This document shows, piece by piece, positions 8,511-17,027 of a stretch of DNA of 64,000 nt. Positions within the stretch are counted from its first letter, which is position 1; each line of letters opens with the position of its first letter. A model generated the notes under the pieces. That model did no database searches and was not told where the DNA came from. It was given only the letters and a program-made list of their open reading frames with translations. The position numbers and the translations under genes are program-made. Origin of the DNA: Gordonia zhenghanii (GTDB lineage Bacteria; Actinomycetota; Actinomycetes; Mycobacteriales; Mycobacteriaceae); contig NZ_JAKKOQ010000013.1 of the NCBI RefSeq assembly GCF_021738965.1, positions 124,001-188,000 of the forward strand, given 5' to 3'.

Positions 8511-9074
8511 ATGGCGAATCTTCAGATTGCTCAGGACCCGGTCGCCGACGAACTGCTGTCGTCCGACCCGTTCGCTCTGGTGACCGGGATGCTGCTGGAT
8601 CAGCAGTTCCCGATGGAGCGGGCGTTCGCCGGTCCAGCGAAGATCGCCGAACGTTTCGGCTCGCTCGACCCGGCGGCGATCGCCTCCGCCGACCCCGAGA
8701 CCTTCGCCGACCTGTGCGCCACTCCCCCGGCGGTTCACCGCTACGGACGGTCGATGGCCGGCCGAATCCAAGACTTGGCCCGCATCGTCGTCGACGAGTA
8801 CGACGGCGACACCGAGTCGATCTGGACCACCGCGAAGACCGGTAAAGAGTTGTTCGCGCGGATCCACGCCCTGCCCGGTTTCGGCGAGCAGAAAGCGAAG
8901 ATCTTCACCGCGCTCCTCGCCAAGCAACTCGACGTGAAGCCCGCAGGCTGGACGACGGTGACCGGCGACTACGGGAAGAAGGGTTTCCGCTCGGTCGCCG
9001 ACGTCGTCGACGGCGACTCGCTGATCAAGGTCCGCGAGTTCAAGAAGGCGGCGAAGGCCGCCGCCAAGAAGTGA
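8511..9074 (+). CDS. HhH-GPD family DNA base-excision repair protein
   Basis: A 187-residue protein spanning a single HhH-GPD domain. The early LLDQQFPMERAF is typical of the actinobacterial family annotated as TIGR03252. The helix-hairpin-helix reads LPGFGEQKAK (residues 121-130). Where EndoIII and OGG1 carry the lyase Lys (seventh residue of the LPGxGxK motif) this protein has Gln127, with Lys128 next to it. No four-Cys iron-sulfur motif is present at the C-terminus, which ends in a Lys/Ala tail. Likely a DNA glycosylase or glycosylase-like DNA-binding protein; the substrate base is unknown. Confidence 0.8.
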   Translation: MANLQIAQDPVADELLSSDPFALVTGMLLDQQFPMERAFAGPAKIAERFGSLDPAAIASADPETFADLCATPPAVHRYGRSMAGRIQDLARIVVDEYDGDTESIWTTAKTGKELFARIHALPGFGEQKAKIFTALLAKQLDVKPAGWTTVTGDYGKKGFRSVADVVDGDSLIKVREFKKAAKAAAKK

Positions 9075-9108
9075 CGGGTTTCTGCAACCGCCGGGTACAC
9101 TTCGGCGC

Positions 9109-10146
9109 ATGAGCCGGTCCCCCATCGACGCACGTGAACTCGTCACCCTGCCGTTCCGCGTCGGTTTCGCAACGACCGGAGTGTTGCTCGGCACCGTCGA
9201 ATCGGTCGTCAACGTCGCACGGTTGACTGCGGGCAGCATCGAGACCGAAGTGAACGAGGTCCTCGGCGTCAGCAGCGCAGAGGCGAACACCACGTCGGTC
9301 CGGGCGCCGTTGGCGATCCTGAGCCAGGTGGCCGATCTGCTAGGACCGGATCGGCCGTTCGGCCGCCTCCTCGCCAATGGCGGACCGCTTGATCGTCTGG
9401 TCCAGCCGGGCGGCGTCATCGACCGACTCACCGCACCGAACGGTCTGCTCGAGAAGCTGACGGAGAACCACGGCATCCTCGACCAGATGACGGACGAGAA
9501 TGGCATCTTGATGCGCCTGGCCGCGAAGGACGGCCCCATCGACCGACTGACGCGCGACGGCGGCGTCGTCGACCAGTTCACCGACAACGAAGGCGTCCTC
9601 GAGCGACTCACCGCCGACGGCGGCTTCCTCGACCTGATGACGGACGAGAATGGCATCTTGATGCGCTTGGCCGCCAAGGACGGCCCGCTCGATCGACTGA
9701 CGCGCGAGGGCGGCGTCGTCGACCAGTTCACCGAGAACGAAGGCATTCTCGAGCGACTCACCTCCGAGGGCGGCATCGTCGACAAGTTGACCGCACCCGA
9801 CGGCGTCCTGGAGAAGCTCGCCAAACAGGACGGCCTGCTCGACCGCGCGGCGAGCGACGACGGTCTCCTGGACCAGTTACTCGGCGAAGGCGGTGCGCTG
9901 GACCGACTCATCGAGGAGGGCGGCCCGCTCGACAAGTTCACCGAGTTGTCGGCGACGCTGGCGTCGCTGCCGCCGAATCTCGCTGCGATGCAGGAGACCG
10001 TCGACCGTCTCAACGACATCGTCGAACTCCTCAACGCGTCGGTCGCCCCGATCGGCGGACTCGCCGAGCGCCTCCCCAAACGCCTCACGCGCGGGAACGG
10101 CGGCGGACGCGGCTCATACGATCAACCCATGCCGCCACTCGGCTGA
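9109..10146 (+). CDS. Decapeptide-repeat protein, unknown function
   Basis: A 345-residue protein. Residues 1-80 include a hydrophobic stretch (PFRVGFATTGVLLGTVESVVNVARL) that may associate with membrane. Residues 91-280 are 19 consecutive ten-residue units of the form x-G-(P/V/I/L)-(L/I/V)-(D/E)-(R/K/Q)-(L/F/M)-T-x-x. The C-terminal 65 residues contain a predicted helix (MQETVDRLNDIVELLNASVAP) and a basic tail. No signal peptide or enzyme motif. The regular period suggests a solenoid or fibrous fold. It lies 34 bases after the HhH-GPD gene, same direction. I do not recognise a named family. Confidence 0.75.
   Translation: MSRSPIDARELVTLPFRVGFATTGVLLGTVESVVNVARLTAGSIETEVNEVLGVSSAEANTTSVRAPLAILSQVADLLGPDRPFGRLLANGGPLDRLVQPGGVIDRLTAPNGLLEKLTENHGILDQMTDENGILMRLAAKDGPIDRLTRDGGVVDQFTDNEGVLERLTADGGFLDLMTDENGILMRLAAKDGPLDRLTREGGVVDQFTENEGILERLTSEGGIVDKLTAPDGVLEKLAKQDGLLDRAASDDGLLDQLLGEGGALDRLIEEGGPLDKFTELSATLASLPPNLAAMQETVDRLNDIVELLNASVAPIGGLAERLPKRLTRGNGGGRGSYDQPMPPLG
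9379..9948 (+). repeat. 30-bp tandem coding repeat, 19 units, with 150-bp duplication
   Basis: Nineteen in-frame 30-bp units encode the decapeptide repeats. Units 9481-9630 and 9631-9780 form a five-unit (150-bp) block duplicated with only scattered substitutions, so the array has grown recently by a five-unit step. Flanking units are more diverged. Confidence 0.85.
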
Positions 10147-10188
10147 GCATCCGTCGACCTGACCTGCACGCACTCTCGAAGCGGTCCG

Positions 10189-11490
10189 TCACCGATCGCT
10201 GGTCTGGTCCAGCGCGCTCGCCAGCGCCGACAGGTAGTCGTCGACGTCGGACGCGACCGCGCCGCCTGCGCACACCGAGATCGTGACGTTCTCGCCGATC
10301 CCGTGAATGCCGTGCGTCAGTGAATGCATGCGTGAGAGGGCGGGGAAGCCCGCCGTCATCAGCACCCGGCCTCCCGCGAGGGACAGGTCCGCCGCACCCC
10401 GATTCACCGACGACACGACGGTCCACCCGGAGACGGTCGCAGGCGGTGGCGCGTCGGCGCCGAGGCGGACCGCGGCCGAGGCGAGTGCTGCCGGCGCCGA
10501 CGCCGCGGCTCGCCGCGCCGCGACCCGACCCGGCGAGTGAGCGCGGCGGCGCGCGGCGGCCAGATCGTCTGCGATCAGGCCCGCTCGTCGGACCCGGTCG
10601 TCGACGTCGGCGTGGATGCTGATTCCTGCCGTTTGAAAACGGTTGCGCGACAGGGCGTCTGCGTCCGGTTCGTCCTCGAATGCGAGGGCAGCCTCCACGC
10701 ACGCGTCACCCGGCGGAGCGGCGAGAAAGTCCGGGAGGACCTCGGCGAGAACAGCGAGGACACCGGCGGTCACCGATCGCCCACCGGCCTTCACCGCTTC
10801 GATAGGCACGGTGAGCGTCCGTAGTTCTCGAACGGACCCGGGATCGGCGTTGGCTCGTGTCGGACCGACCGACACCGCATCGGGTTCCGGTTCGGCCGCC
10901 GACCACGCCGCGAGGCCGCGCGCCGTCGCACGAGCCAGATGCGGTCCGATCATCGCCCCGCCGCGCACCGCCGCGAGCCGGCCGTCGTCGACGGCGACCG
11001 GTCCGTCGCGCGCGGACTCGGGCTGAGCACCGCCGAACAGCGCGCGGGCGATCGCCGACACGCGTCTGCCGTCCCCGAGCGCGTGGGAGACCTGAAAGAC
11101 GGCGACCCGAGCGGCGCGGTCTGCACCGCGCACCCCGTCCACCCGATCGAAGATGTGGACTCGCCACAGGGATCCGCGCTCGCGCAGTTGCGGCAGTCCG
11201 GCCACCTCCGCCAGCACGCCGCTCCACTCGAAGGGACCGGCGTGGACGACGACCGCGTCGTCGCGGACCAGCGCGGGCGTCCAGCGCGGATAGTCGAGGT
11301 CGCCGGGAACCGACTCGACCTTCAGATGCAGGTCCGCGAGACCTGCCGCGCGGCGTCGCACGGTGCCGACGAGGTCCGCCGCCTCTGTCGCCGAGGTCGG
11401 TGCATCGAACGCGAAGAGCAGGAACTGGTCGTTGTCGGTGATCCGAGAAGCCCAGTACATGGCCGCGTCTGCGTAAGCCATCGCGCGCAT
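10189..11490 (-). CDS. WS/DGAT-like acyltransferase
   Basis: A 433-residue protein from the ATG at 11490, with GAGGAGGAAT immediately before it; the second ATG at 11481 is also possible. The fold pattern is that of wax ester synthase/diacylglycerol acyltransferases: an N-terminal DAAMYWAS opening, an acyl-transfer motif near residues 135-141, and a C-terminal domain with SSVNRG...ALSRMHSLTHGIHG. The family motif HHxxxDG reads SHALGDG: the second, catalytic His is kept (His136) and the first is Ser. The family joins acyl-CoA to alcohols or diacylglycerol for storage lipid. Its substrate is uncertain because overall similarity is to divergent members. It is divergent from the thiolase-fusion gene. 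Confidence 0.7.
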   Translation of the reverse strand: MRAMAYADAAMYWASRITDNDQFLLFAFDAPTSATEAADLVGTVRRRAAGLADLHLKVESVPGDLDYPRWTPALVRDDAVVVHAGPFEWSGVLAEVAGLPQLRERGSLWRVHIFDRVDGVRGADRAARVAVFQVSHALGDGRRVSAIARALFGGAQPESARDGPVAVDDGRLAAVRGGAMIGPHLARATARGLAAWSAAEPEPDAVSVGPTRANADPGSVRELRTLTVPIEAVKAGGRSVTAGVLAVLAEVLPDFLAAPPGDACVEAALAFEDEPDADALSRNRFQTAGISIHADVDDRVRRAGLIADDLAAARRRAHSPGRVAARRAAASAPAALASAAVRLGADAPPPATVSGWTVVSSVNRGAADLSLAGGRVLMTAGFPALSRMHSLTHGIHGIGENVTISVCAGGAVASDVDDYLSALASALDQTSDR

Positions 11491-11575
11491 ATTCCTCCTC
11501 GAGGTCCTCGATCGTCGACCGTTGACGCCTTCTCGGGCCGACCAGCGTGACACCCGATGCGGCCGCCGATGAATA

Positions 11576-13966
11576 ATGCCATTCATGGATGACAACATCG
11601 TCGCCGCCGGTGACATCGACCCGACCACTCCGATCATCGTAGGTGTCGGACAGGCGTCCGAACGTCTCGACGACCCGGACTACCAGAGGCTCGGCGAAGC
11701 GGACCTCGCAGCGAATTCAGTCCGCGCGGCGTTCGCCGACGCGGGCATCGATCCGACGACTCTCGCCGAGGCGATCGACGTGGCGGTCGCAGTCCGATCG
11801 TTCGAGCGGTCGAGTCCGATGTCGAAGTCGCCGCTCGGCCGCCCGGACAACACGCCTCGTGCCGTCGCGCAGCGGACCGGCATGGCGCCGCGCCGCGCTG
11901 TCGAAGAGGTGACCGGTGGCCAGAGCCCACAGCACCTGGTGACCGAGTTCGGCTCCGAGATCGCGGCCGGCCGCACCGACGCCGTCGTGCTGTTCGGCGC
12001 CGAGGTGATGTCGACCGTCCGCGCCGCGAGGAAGTCCGACGACCGGCCCGACTACTCCGAAACGGTCGGCGGCCAACTCGAAGACCGCGGATTCGGCATC
12101 GCGGGGCTCACCTCGGCCGACGAGGTCCGGCACGGAGTCATGACCCCGGTCGCGCAGTACTCACTGCTGGAGAACGCGCGTCGCCACCGCCTCGGCCGCT
12201 CGCGCGCCGAGTACGCGGCCCAGATGGGCACGCTGTTCGCTCCGATGTCGCAGATCGCGTCGACGAATCCGCATTCGTCGACCTCCCGCGTGTACTCGCC
12301 GGCCGATCTCGCCGTCCCCAGCGAGAACAATCGGCGCGTCTGCGTCCCGTACACGCGACGGTTGATCTCCCGCGACCAGGTGAACCAGGCCGCGGCGGTC
12401 GTGATGATGTCGGTAGGTGCGGCACGACGGGCGGGCATCGACCCGTCACGGTGGGTGTTCGTCCACGGACACGCCGACCTCCGCGAACCGCCGATGATGC
12501 AGCGCCCCGATCTCTCGCGGGCGCCGTCGGCGGTCGCCGCGGTGCACACCGCGCTCGAGATGGCCGGGATCGGGATGAGCGACGTCGCCGCACTCGATCT
12601 GTACAGCTGTTTTCCCATCGCGGTCTCGAACGTGGCCGACGCCTTCGGTCTCGAACCCGACGACCCTCGCGGACTCACCGCGACCGGCGGACTCCCCTAC
12701 TTCGGCGGGCCAGGCAACAACTATTCGATGCACGGCATCGCCGAGATCGTCGACCGCGCTCGGCGCACACCGGGCTCGTTCGGCCTGGTCGGGGCGAACG
12801 GTGGGATCCTCAGCAAGTACTCGGTCGGCGTCTACTCGACGACCCCTGCTCCGTGGCGGGTGTCGACGTCCGACGCCGTGCAACGCGAACTCGACGCTGT
12901 ACCGACCGTTCCGCTGACGCGGTACGCCGACGGTCGCGCCGTGATCGAATCGTTCACGGTGCTCAACCCCGACCGTGAGGATCGGGCGGGCAGTGTGATC
13001 GGACGCCTGCACGACGGCACCCGGTTCATCGCGACCGCCGACGGCGACGATCTCCTCGACCTGCTCTGCGGGAACGAGGATCCCGTCGGCCGAACGGTGT
13101 ACGCGCGGTCGTCGGCCGACCGGAACGTCGTCGCGTCGACTCGCGCCGAACTCGACGAACGGCATCCACGCCCGACTCCCGGCTTCGCCGACGAGTACGA
13201 GCATCTGATCGTCGAGCGGGACGGCCACGTCCTCGAGGTCACGATCAACCGTCCCGACTCACGCAATGCGATCAGCCCGCAGACCAACGCCGAACTCGAC
13301 GCCGTCTTCGAGGCCTACTTCGCCGACCCCGACCTGTGGGTGGCGATCCTGACCGGTGCGGGCGAGAAGGCATTCTCGTCGGGCAATGACCTCGCGGCCA
13401 GCGCAGGCAGCGGCGGGCTGTCGATGCCGGAGAACGGCTTCGCTGGCCTCACCGCCCGCCGCCGGTTGCCGAAGCCGGTGATCGCCGCCGTGAACGGCTT
13501 CGCACTCGGCGGCGGCCTGGAGATCGCGTTGGCGTGCCACGTGATCGTGGCCGACGAGTCGGCGACCTTCGGGCTTCCCGAAGTCAAGGTCGGCCTCGTC
13601 GCGGCCGCGGGCGGACTCGTCCGACTTCCACGGGTGCTGCCGCCCGCCCTGGCCCGGGACATGATCCTGACCGGCCGCCGCCTCGATGCGAAGGAAGCGC
13701 ACTCACACGGACTCGTCTCGCGGGTGGCAGCTCGCGGCGAGGTGATGACGGCCGCGCGCGGCGTCGCCCAGGAGGTCCTGGCCGCGTCGCCCGCCGCGGT
13801 TCGTGCATCGATCTCGACAATGGCGTCGACCGACGCGACGGCTGACACGGTGACCGCGGTCCGCGACAGTCTCGCGGTGCTCGACGAGATCCTCGTCAGT
13901 CAGGACACGACCGAAGGGATCATGGCCTTCGTACAGAAGCGTCCGCCGCAGTGGACCGGCCGCTGA
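11576..13966 (+). CDS. Thiolase-like / enoyl-CoA hydratase fusion protein
   Basis: A 796-residue two-domain protein. Residues 1 to about 530 are a thiolase-like domain of the type annotated as acetyl-CoA acetyltransferase in mycobacteria, with a C-terminal beta-rich add-on. Its usual nucleophilic Cys position reads TGGQSPQ, so classical thiolase chemistry is doubtful, while NYSMHGIAEIV and GANGGILSKYSVG match the family. Residues from about 540 to 796 are a complete enoyl-CoA hydratase: SSGNDLAA oxyanion segment, GGGLE with Glu649, and GLPE with Glu669, the two catalytic glutamates spaced as in crotonases. Starts at 11576 and 11585 are both possible. Followed by an acyl-CoA dehydrogenase and MmsB, which suggests branched-chain acyl-CoA breakdown. 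Confidence 0.85.
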   Translation: MPFMDDNIVAAGDIDPTTPIIVGVGQASERLDDPDYQRLGEADLAANSVRAAFADAGIDPTTLAEAIDVAVAVRSFERSSPMSKSPLGRPDNTPRAVAQRTGMAPRRAVEEVTGGQSPQHLVTEFGSEIAAGRTDAVVLFGAEVMSTVRAARKSDDRPDYSETVGGQLEDRGFGIAGLTSADEVRHGVMTPVAQYSLLENARRHRLGRSRAEYAAQMGTLFAPMSQIASTNPHSSTSRVYSPADLAVPSENNRRVCVPYTRRLISRDQVNQAAAVVMMSVGAARRAGIDPSRWVFVHGHADLREPPMMQRPDLSRAPSAVAAVHTALEMAGIGMSDVAALDLYSCFPIAVSNVADAFGLEPDDPRGLTATGGLPYFGGPGNNYSMHGIAEIVDRARRTPGSFGLVGANGGILSKYSVGVYSTTPAPWRVSTSDAVQRELDAVPTVPLTRYADGRAVIESFTVLNPDREDRAGSVIGRLHDGTRFIATADGDDLLDLLCGNEDPVGRTVYARSSADRNVVASTRAELDERHPRPTPGFADEYEHLIVERDGHVLEVTINRPDSRNAISPQTNAELDAVFEAYFADPDLWVAILTGAGEKAFSSGNDLAASAGSGGLSMPENGFAGLTARRRLPKPVIAAVNGFALGGGLEIALACHVIVADESATFGLPEVKVGLVAAAGGLVRLPRVLPPALARDMILTGRRLDAKEAHSHGLVSRVAARGEVMTAARGVAQEVLAASPAAVRASISTMASTDATADTVTAVRDSLAVLDEILVSQDTTEGIMAFVQKRPPQWTGR

Positions 13967-13991
13967 CGCACCGCACCGACTCACCCCGCAG

Positions 13992-14040
13992 ATAAACTTG
14001 GACGTCCAACCTATTGATTTAGTTGGACTTCCAAGTTTAT
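13992..14040 (+). promoter_or_regulatory. Paired palindromic operators upstream of acyl-CoA dehydrogenase
   Basis: Two 19-base arms (13992-14010 and 14022-14040) are inverted copies with one mismatch, separated by 11 bases. Each contains its own palindrome: TTGGACGTCCAA (13998-14009, perfect) and TTGGACTTCCAA (14023-14034). The centres are 25 bases apart. This is the look of tandem sites for a dimeric regulator, and the second site ends 16 bases before the ATG at 14050. The MarR protein at 16115 is one candidate binder; a TetR protein encoded elsewhere is another. Confidence 0.6.
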
Positions 14041-14049
14041 TCTTGCCTC

Positions 14050-15225
14050 ATGCCTTATCCCGTTCTGAACGACGACGACCTGCTCGTCGTCGAGACCGCG
14101 CGCGACTTCGCCCGCAAACGCCTGGCCCCGCACTCGCTGGAGTGGGACCGGACGCAGCACTTCCCGGTCGAGGAGATGACTGAGGCCGCATCGCTCGGCA
14201 TGGCCGCGATCTACACCAACGACGACGTCGGCGGTTCGGGTCTGCGTCGCATCGACGGCGTCCGGATCTTCGAAGAGCTCAGCAAGGCCGACCCGGTGAC
14301 CGCCGCGTTCCTCTCGATCCACAACATGTGCACCTGGATGGTCGACACCTACGGCACCGACGAGCAGCGCAGCACCTGGGTGCCGCGCATGGCGTCGATG
14401 GAGACGGTCGCCAGCTACTGCCTCACCGAGCCAGGCGCAGGCTCGGACGCCGCTGCTCTGTCGACGACGGCGCGACGCGACGGCGACGGGTTCGTCCTGC
14501 GCGGCAGCAAGCAGTTCATCTCCGGCGGCGGCGTCAGCGACGTCTACATTGTGATGGCGCGGACGGGTGACGCCGGAGCACGCGGGATCTCGACGTTCAT
14601 CGTCGAGAAGGGCACGCCGGGACTGTCATTCGGCCCCGCCGAAGCGAAGATGGGGTGGCACAACCAGCCGACCGCCCAGGTGATCTTCGACGACGTACGC
14701 GTGCCCGCCGAGGCGATGCTCGGCGGCCCCACTGGGGAAGGCACCGGCTTCTCCATCGCCATGAACGGACTCAACGGCGGCCGCCTCAACATCGCCGCGT
14801 GTTCGCTCGGCGGCGCACAGGCGGCGTACGACATGGCGCTCGCGTACACCGCGGATCGTCACGCGTTCGGCGCACCGCTGATCGACGAGCCGACGATCCG
14901 CGCGACGATCGCCGACATGGCGATGAACCTCGAAGCGTCGCGACTGATGCTGTGGCGCGCGGCCGAAGCCCTCGACGCAGGCGATCCCGACAAGGTCGAA
15001 CTGTGTGCGATGGCGAAGCGGTTCGTGACCGAGTCGTGCTTCACCGTCGCCGATCAAGCACTGCAACTGCACGGCGGGTACGGCTACCTCCATGAGACCG
15101 GGGTGGAGAAGATCGTCCGCGATCTTCGCGTGAACCGCATCCTGGAAGGAACCAACGAGATCATGCGGATGGTGATCGGCCGTGCCGAAGCCGCCCGTTT
15201 CAGCAACGAAAGGAAATCGCGATGA
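14050..15225 (+). CDS. Acyl-CoA dehydrogenase, short/branched-chain (isobutyryl-CoA dehydrogenase-like)
   Basis: A 391-residue FAD enzyme from the ATG at 14050; upstream frame extension would run into the operator palindromes. Family marks are CLTEPGAGSDAA, the MGWHNQPTAQVIFDDVRVP strand region, QLHGGYGYL and the catalytic-base loop RILEGTNEIMR with Glu. Length and full domain order are normal. It would oxidise an acyl-CoA to the 2-enoyl-CoA. Its stop overlaps the 3-hydroxyisobutyrate dehydrogenase start (ATGA), which fits a role as isobutyryl-CoA dehydrogenase of valine breakdown. Other short branched substrates are possible. Confidence 0.88.
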   Translation: MPYPVLNDDDLLVVETARDFARKRLAPHSLEWDRTQHFPVEEMTEAASLGMAAIYTNDDVGGSGLRRIDGVRIFEELSKADPVTAAFLSIHNMCTWMVDTYGTDEQRSTWVPRMASMETVASYCLTEPGAGSDAAALSTTARRDGDGFVLRGSKQFISGGGVSDVYIVMARTGDAGARGISTFIVEKGTPGLSFGPAEAKMGWHNQPTAQVIFDDVRVPAEAMLGGPTGEGTGFSIAMNGLNGGRLNIAACSLGGAQAAYDMALAYTADRHAFGAPLIDEPTIRATIADMAMNLEASRLMLWRAAEALDAGDPDKVELCAMAKRFVTESCFTVADQALQLHGGYGYLHETGVEKIVRDLRVNRILEGTNEIMRMVIGRAEAARFSNERKSR

Positions 15226-16088
15226 AGATCGCATTCGTCGGACTGGGCAACATGGGTGGCCCCATGGCCTCGAACCTCATCTCAGCCGGTCACGAAGTAG
15301 TCGGCTTCGATCTGTCGGCCGACGCCGTCGCCGCTGCCGTCGACCACGGAGTGAGCGCGGTCGACTCGGCTGAAGCAGCGGTCGTCGGCGCCGATGCGGT
15401 GATCACGATGCTGCCGAGCGGCGCGATCGTGAAGTCCGTGTACGCGTCGGTCCTCGAGCACGCCGACAAGGGGACGCTGTTCATCGACTCGTCCACCATC
15501 TCCGTCGAAGACGCCCGCGACGTGAATGCGCAGGCGGTCGAGAAGGGGATGCTGCAGGTGGATGCTCCGGTGTCCGGCGGCGTGAAGGGCGCGACCGCAG
15601 GCACGCTGGCCTTCATGGTCGGCGGCGACGACGCGTCAGTGTCGGCCGCGCAACCGGTCCTGGACCCGATGGCGGGCAAGATCGTGCCGTGCGGGGGCAC
15701 CGGCAACGGCCAGGCCGCGAAGCTCTGCAACAACATGATCCTGGCGGTCCAACAGATCGCCGTCGGCGAGGCCTTCGTCCTGGCAGACAAGCTCGGGTTG
15801 GCCGATCAGGCGCTGTACGACGTGGTGACCGGTGCGACCGGAAACTGCTGGGCGCTGCACACCAACTGCCCGGTTCCCGGCCCGGTGCCGACCGCGCCGT
15901 CGGAGAACGACTTCAAGCCGGGCTTCGCGACGGCGTTGATGAACAAGGATCTCGGGCTCGCGATGGACGCGGTGTCGACGAGCGGATCGTCGGCTCCCCT
16001 TGGCACGCATGCTGCCGAGCTGTACTCGTCGTTCGCCGCGGAGAACGGACATCTCGACTTCAGTGCCATAATCGACACCTTGAAGTAG
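15222..16088 (+). CDS. mmsB: 3-hydroxyisobutyrate dehydrogenase
   Basis: A 288-residue NAD-dependent beta-hydroxyacid dehydrogenase. The Rossmann motif is GLGNMGGPMA at the N-terminus, the substrate-binding segment reads DAPVSGGVKGA, and the catalytic Lys lies in GNGQAAKLCNNM. Length is typical of MmsB. It oxidises 3-hydroxyisobutyrate to methylmalonate semialdehyde in valine catabolism. It is translationally coupled to the acyl-CoA dehydrogenase. No methylmalonate-semialdehyde dehydrogenase is present beside it. A second, more divergent member of the superfamily lies at 48542. Confidence 0.88.
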   Translation: MKIAFVGLGNMGGPMASNLISAGHEVVGFDLSADAVAAAVDHGVSAVDSAEAAVVGADAVITMLPSGAIVKSVYASVLEHADKGTLFIDSSTISVEDARDVNAQAVEKGMLQVDAPVSGGVKGATAGTLAFMVGGDDASVSAAQPVLDPMAGKIVPCGGTGNGQAAKLCNNMILAVQQIAVGEAFVLADKLGLADQALYDVVTGATGNCWALHTNCPVPGPVPTAPSENDFKPGFATALMNKDLGLAMDAVSTSGSSAPLGTHAAELYSSFAAENGHLDFSAIIDTLK

Positions 16089-16114
16089 TTCGGTCTGGTG
16101 AAGGAGTGGGTTCC

Positions 16115-16609
16115 GTGCGTGACGAGAACGATCCGATCGCACGGGCCCGCACCAACTGGGAGGACGCCGGGTGGGGCGAGGCCGTCGCCGACGGCATGGA
16201 AGCGGTCACCTCGGTGATGCGCGCGCACCAGATCATGCTCGCGCGGGTGGAGAACGAACTCAAACCGTTCGGCTTGACCTTCGCACGTTTCGAACTGCTC
16301 CGTCTCCTCGCCTTCAGTCGGGCCGGTGCGTTACCGATCTCCAAGACGAGCGACCTCCTCCAGGTGCACGTGTCGTCGGCCACCAGTGCCGTCGCGCGTC
16401 TCGTCGAGGCGGGTCTGGTGGAGCGCCGCCCGCACCCAACCGACGGCCGGACCACGCTGGTCGCGATCACCGAGTCGGGCCGCGAAGTAGTCGAGAAGGC
16501 GACGGTCGCGTTGAACGTGGTGTTCGCCGACATCGGGCTTCCGCCCGACCAGTCACGCGCGCTGGTCGACGCGATCCGCACGCTGCGACAGGCCAACGGC
16601 GACTTCTAG
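16115..16609 (+). CDS. MarR family transcriptional regulator
   Basis: A 164-residue winged-helix regulator from the GTG at 16115, chosen because AAGGAG lies 8 bases upstream; the much longer open frame upstream is a shadow of mmsB. The DNA-binding segment is ISKTSDLLQVHVSSATSAVARLVEAGLVERRPHPTDGR-like, with the family's wing DGRTTLVAITESG. It follows mmsB by 26 bases and probably regulates the acyl-CoA dehydrogenase-mmsB operon, possibly through the palindromes at 13992-14040. Confidence 0.87.
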   Translation: MRDENDPIARARTNWEDAGWGEAVADGMEAVTSVMRAHQIMLARVENELKPFGLTFARFELLRLLAFSRAGALPISKTSDLLQVHVSSATSAVARLVEAGLVERRPHPTDGRTTLVAITESGREVVEKATVALNVVFADIGLPPDQSRALVDAIRTLRQANGDF

Positions 16610-16758
16610 TCTCACGTCGGCCCTGCACATCGGCTCCAGGTCAGCCCCGCCCTGCCGTGTCCTGCGAAGACCGGTACCGTGAAAGGTGCCGTCCATACGG
16701 ATGGCCCGGATCCGATATGCGCGATCCGGTCGTGTTCGATTCGACGGAGGGGTATCGC

Positions 16759-16968
16759 ATGGGAATCGCAGACGACGCACAGAACAAGGCAGACGACCTC
16801 AAGGGGCGCGCCAAAGAAGCTGCAGGTGCAGCGACCAACAACGACGACCTCAAGAATGAGGGCCAGGCCGACCAGGGCCTCGCGGGAGCCCGCGAGAAGG
16901 TCACCGAGGCTGCTGACAAGGCCAAGGATGGCATCGACTCCCTCAAGAACAAACTGTCGGGCCGCTGA
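16759..16968 (+). CDS. CsbD family stress-response protein
   Basis: A 69-residue, highly charged, Ala/Lys/Asp-rich protein starting MGIADDAQNKADDLKG, with GGAGGGG just upstream of the ATG at 16759. The pattern of a CsbD-like domain (DDLKGRAKEAAGAATNN, then EGQADQG) is clear. Members are small general-stress proteins of unknown mechanism, mostly helical and probably partly disordered. It stands alone between the MarR gene and a terminator. Confidence 0.88.
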   Translation: MGIADDAQNKADDLKGRAKEAAGAATNNDDLKNEGQADQGLAGAREKVTEAADKAKDGIDSLKNKLSGR

Positions 16969-16980
16969 TCCGCGACACCC

Positions 16981-17027
16981 GACAAGGGCCGGGACCACAT
17001 TGTGGTTCCGGCCCCTTCGTCTTGTCA
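16981..17027 (+). terminator. Hairpin terminator shared by convergent genes
   Basis: An imperfect long hairpin around AAGGGCCGG...CCGGCCCCTT, extended by GACAA/TTGTC at the ends. It lies between the csbD-like gene and the convergent SMR exporter gene and may serve both strands. Confidence 0.7.
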
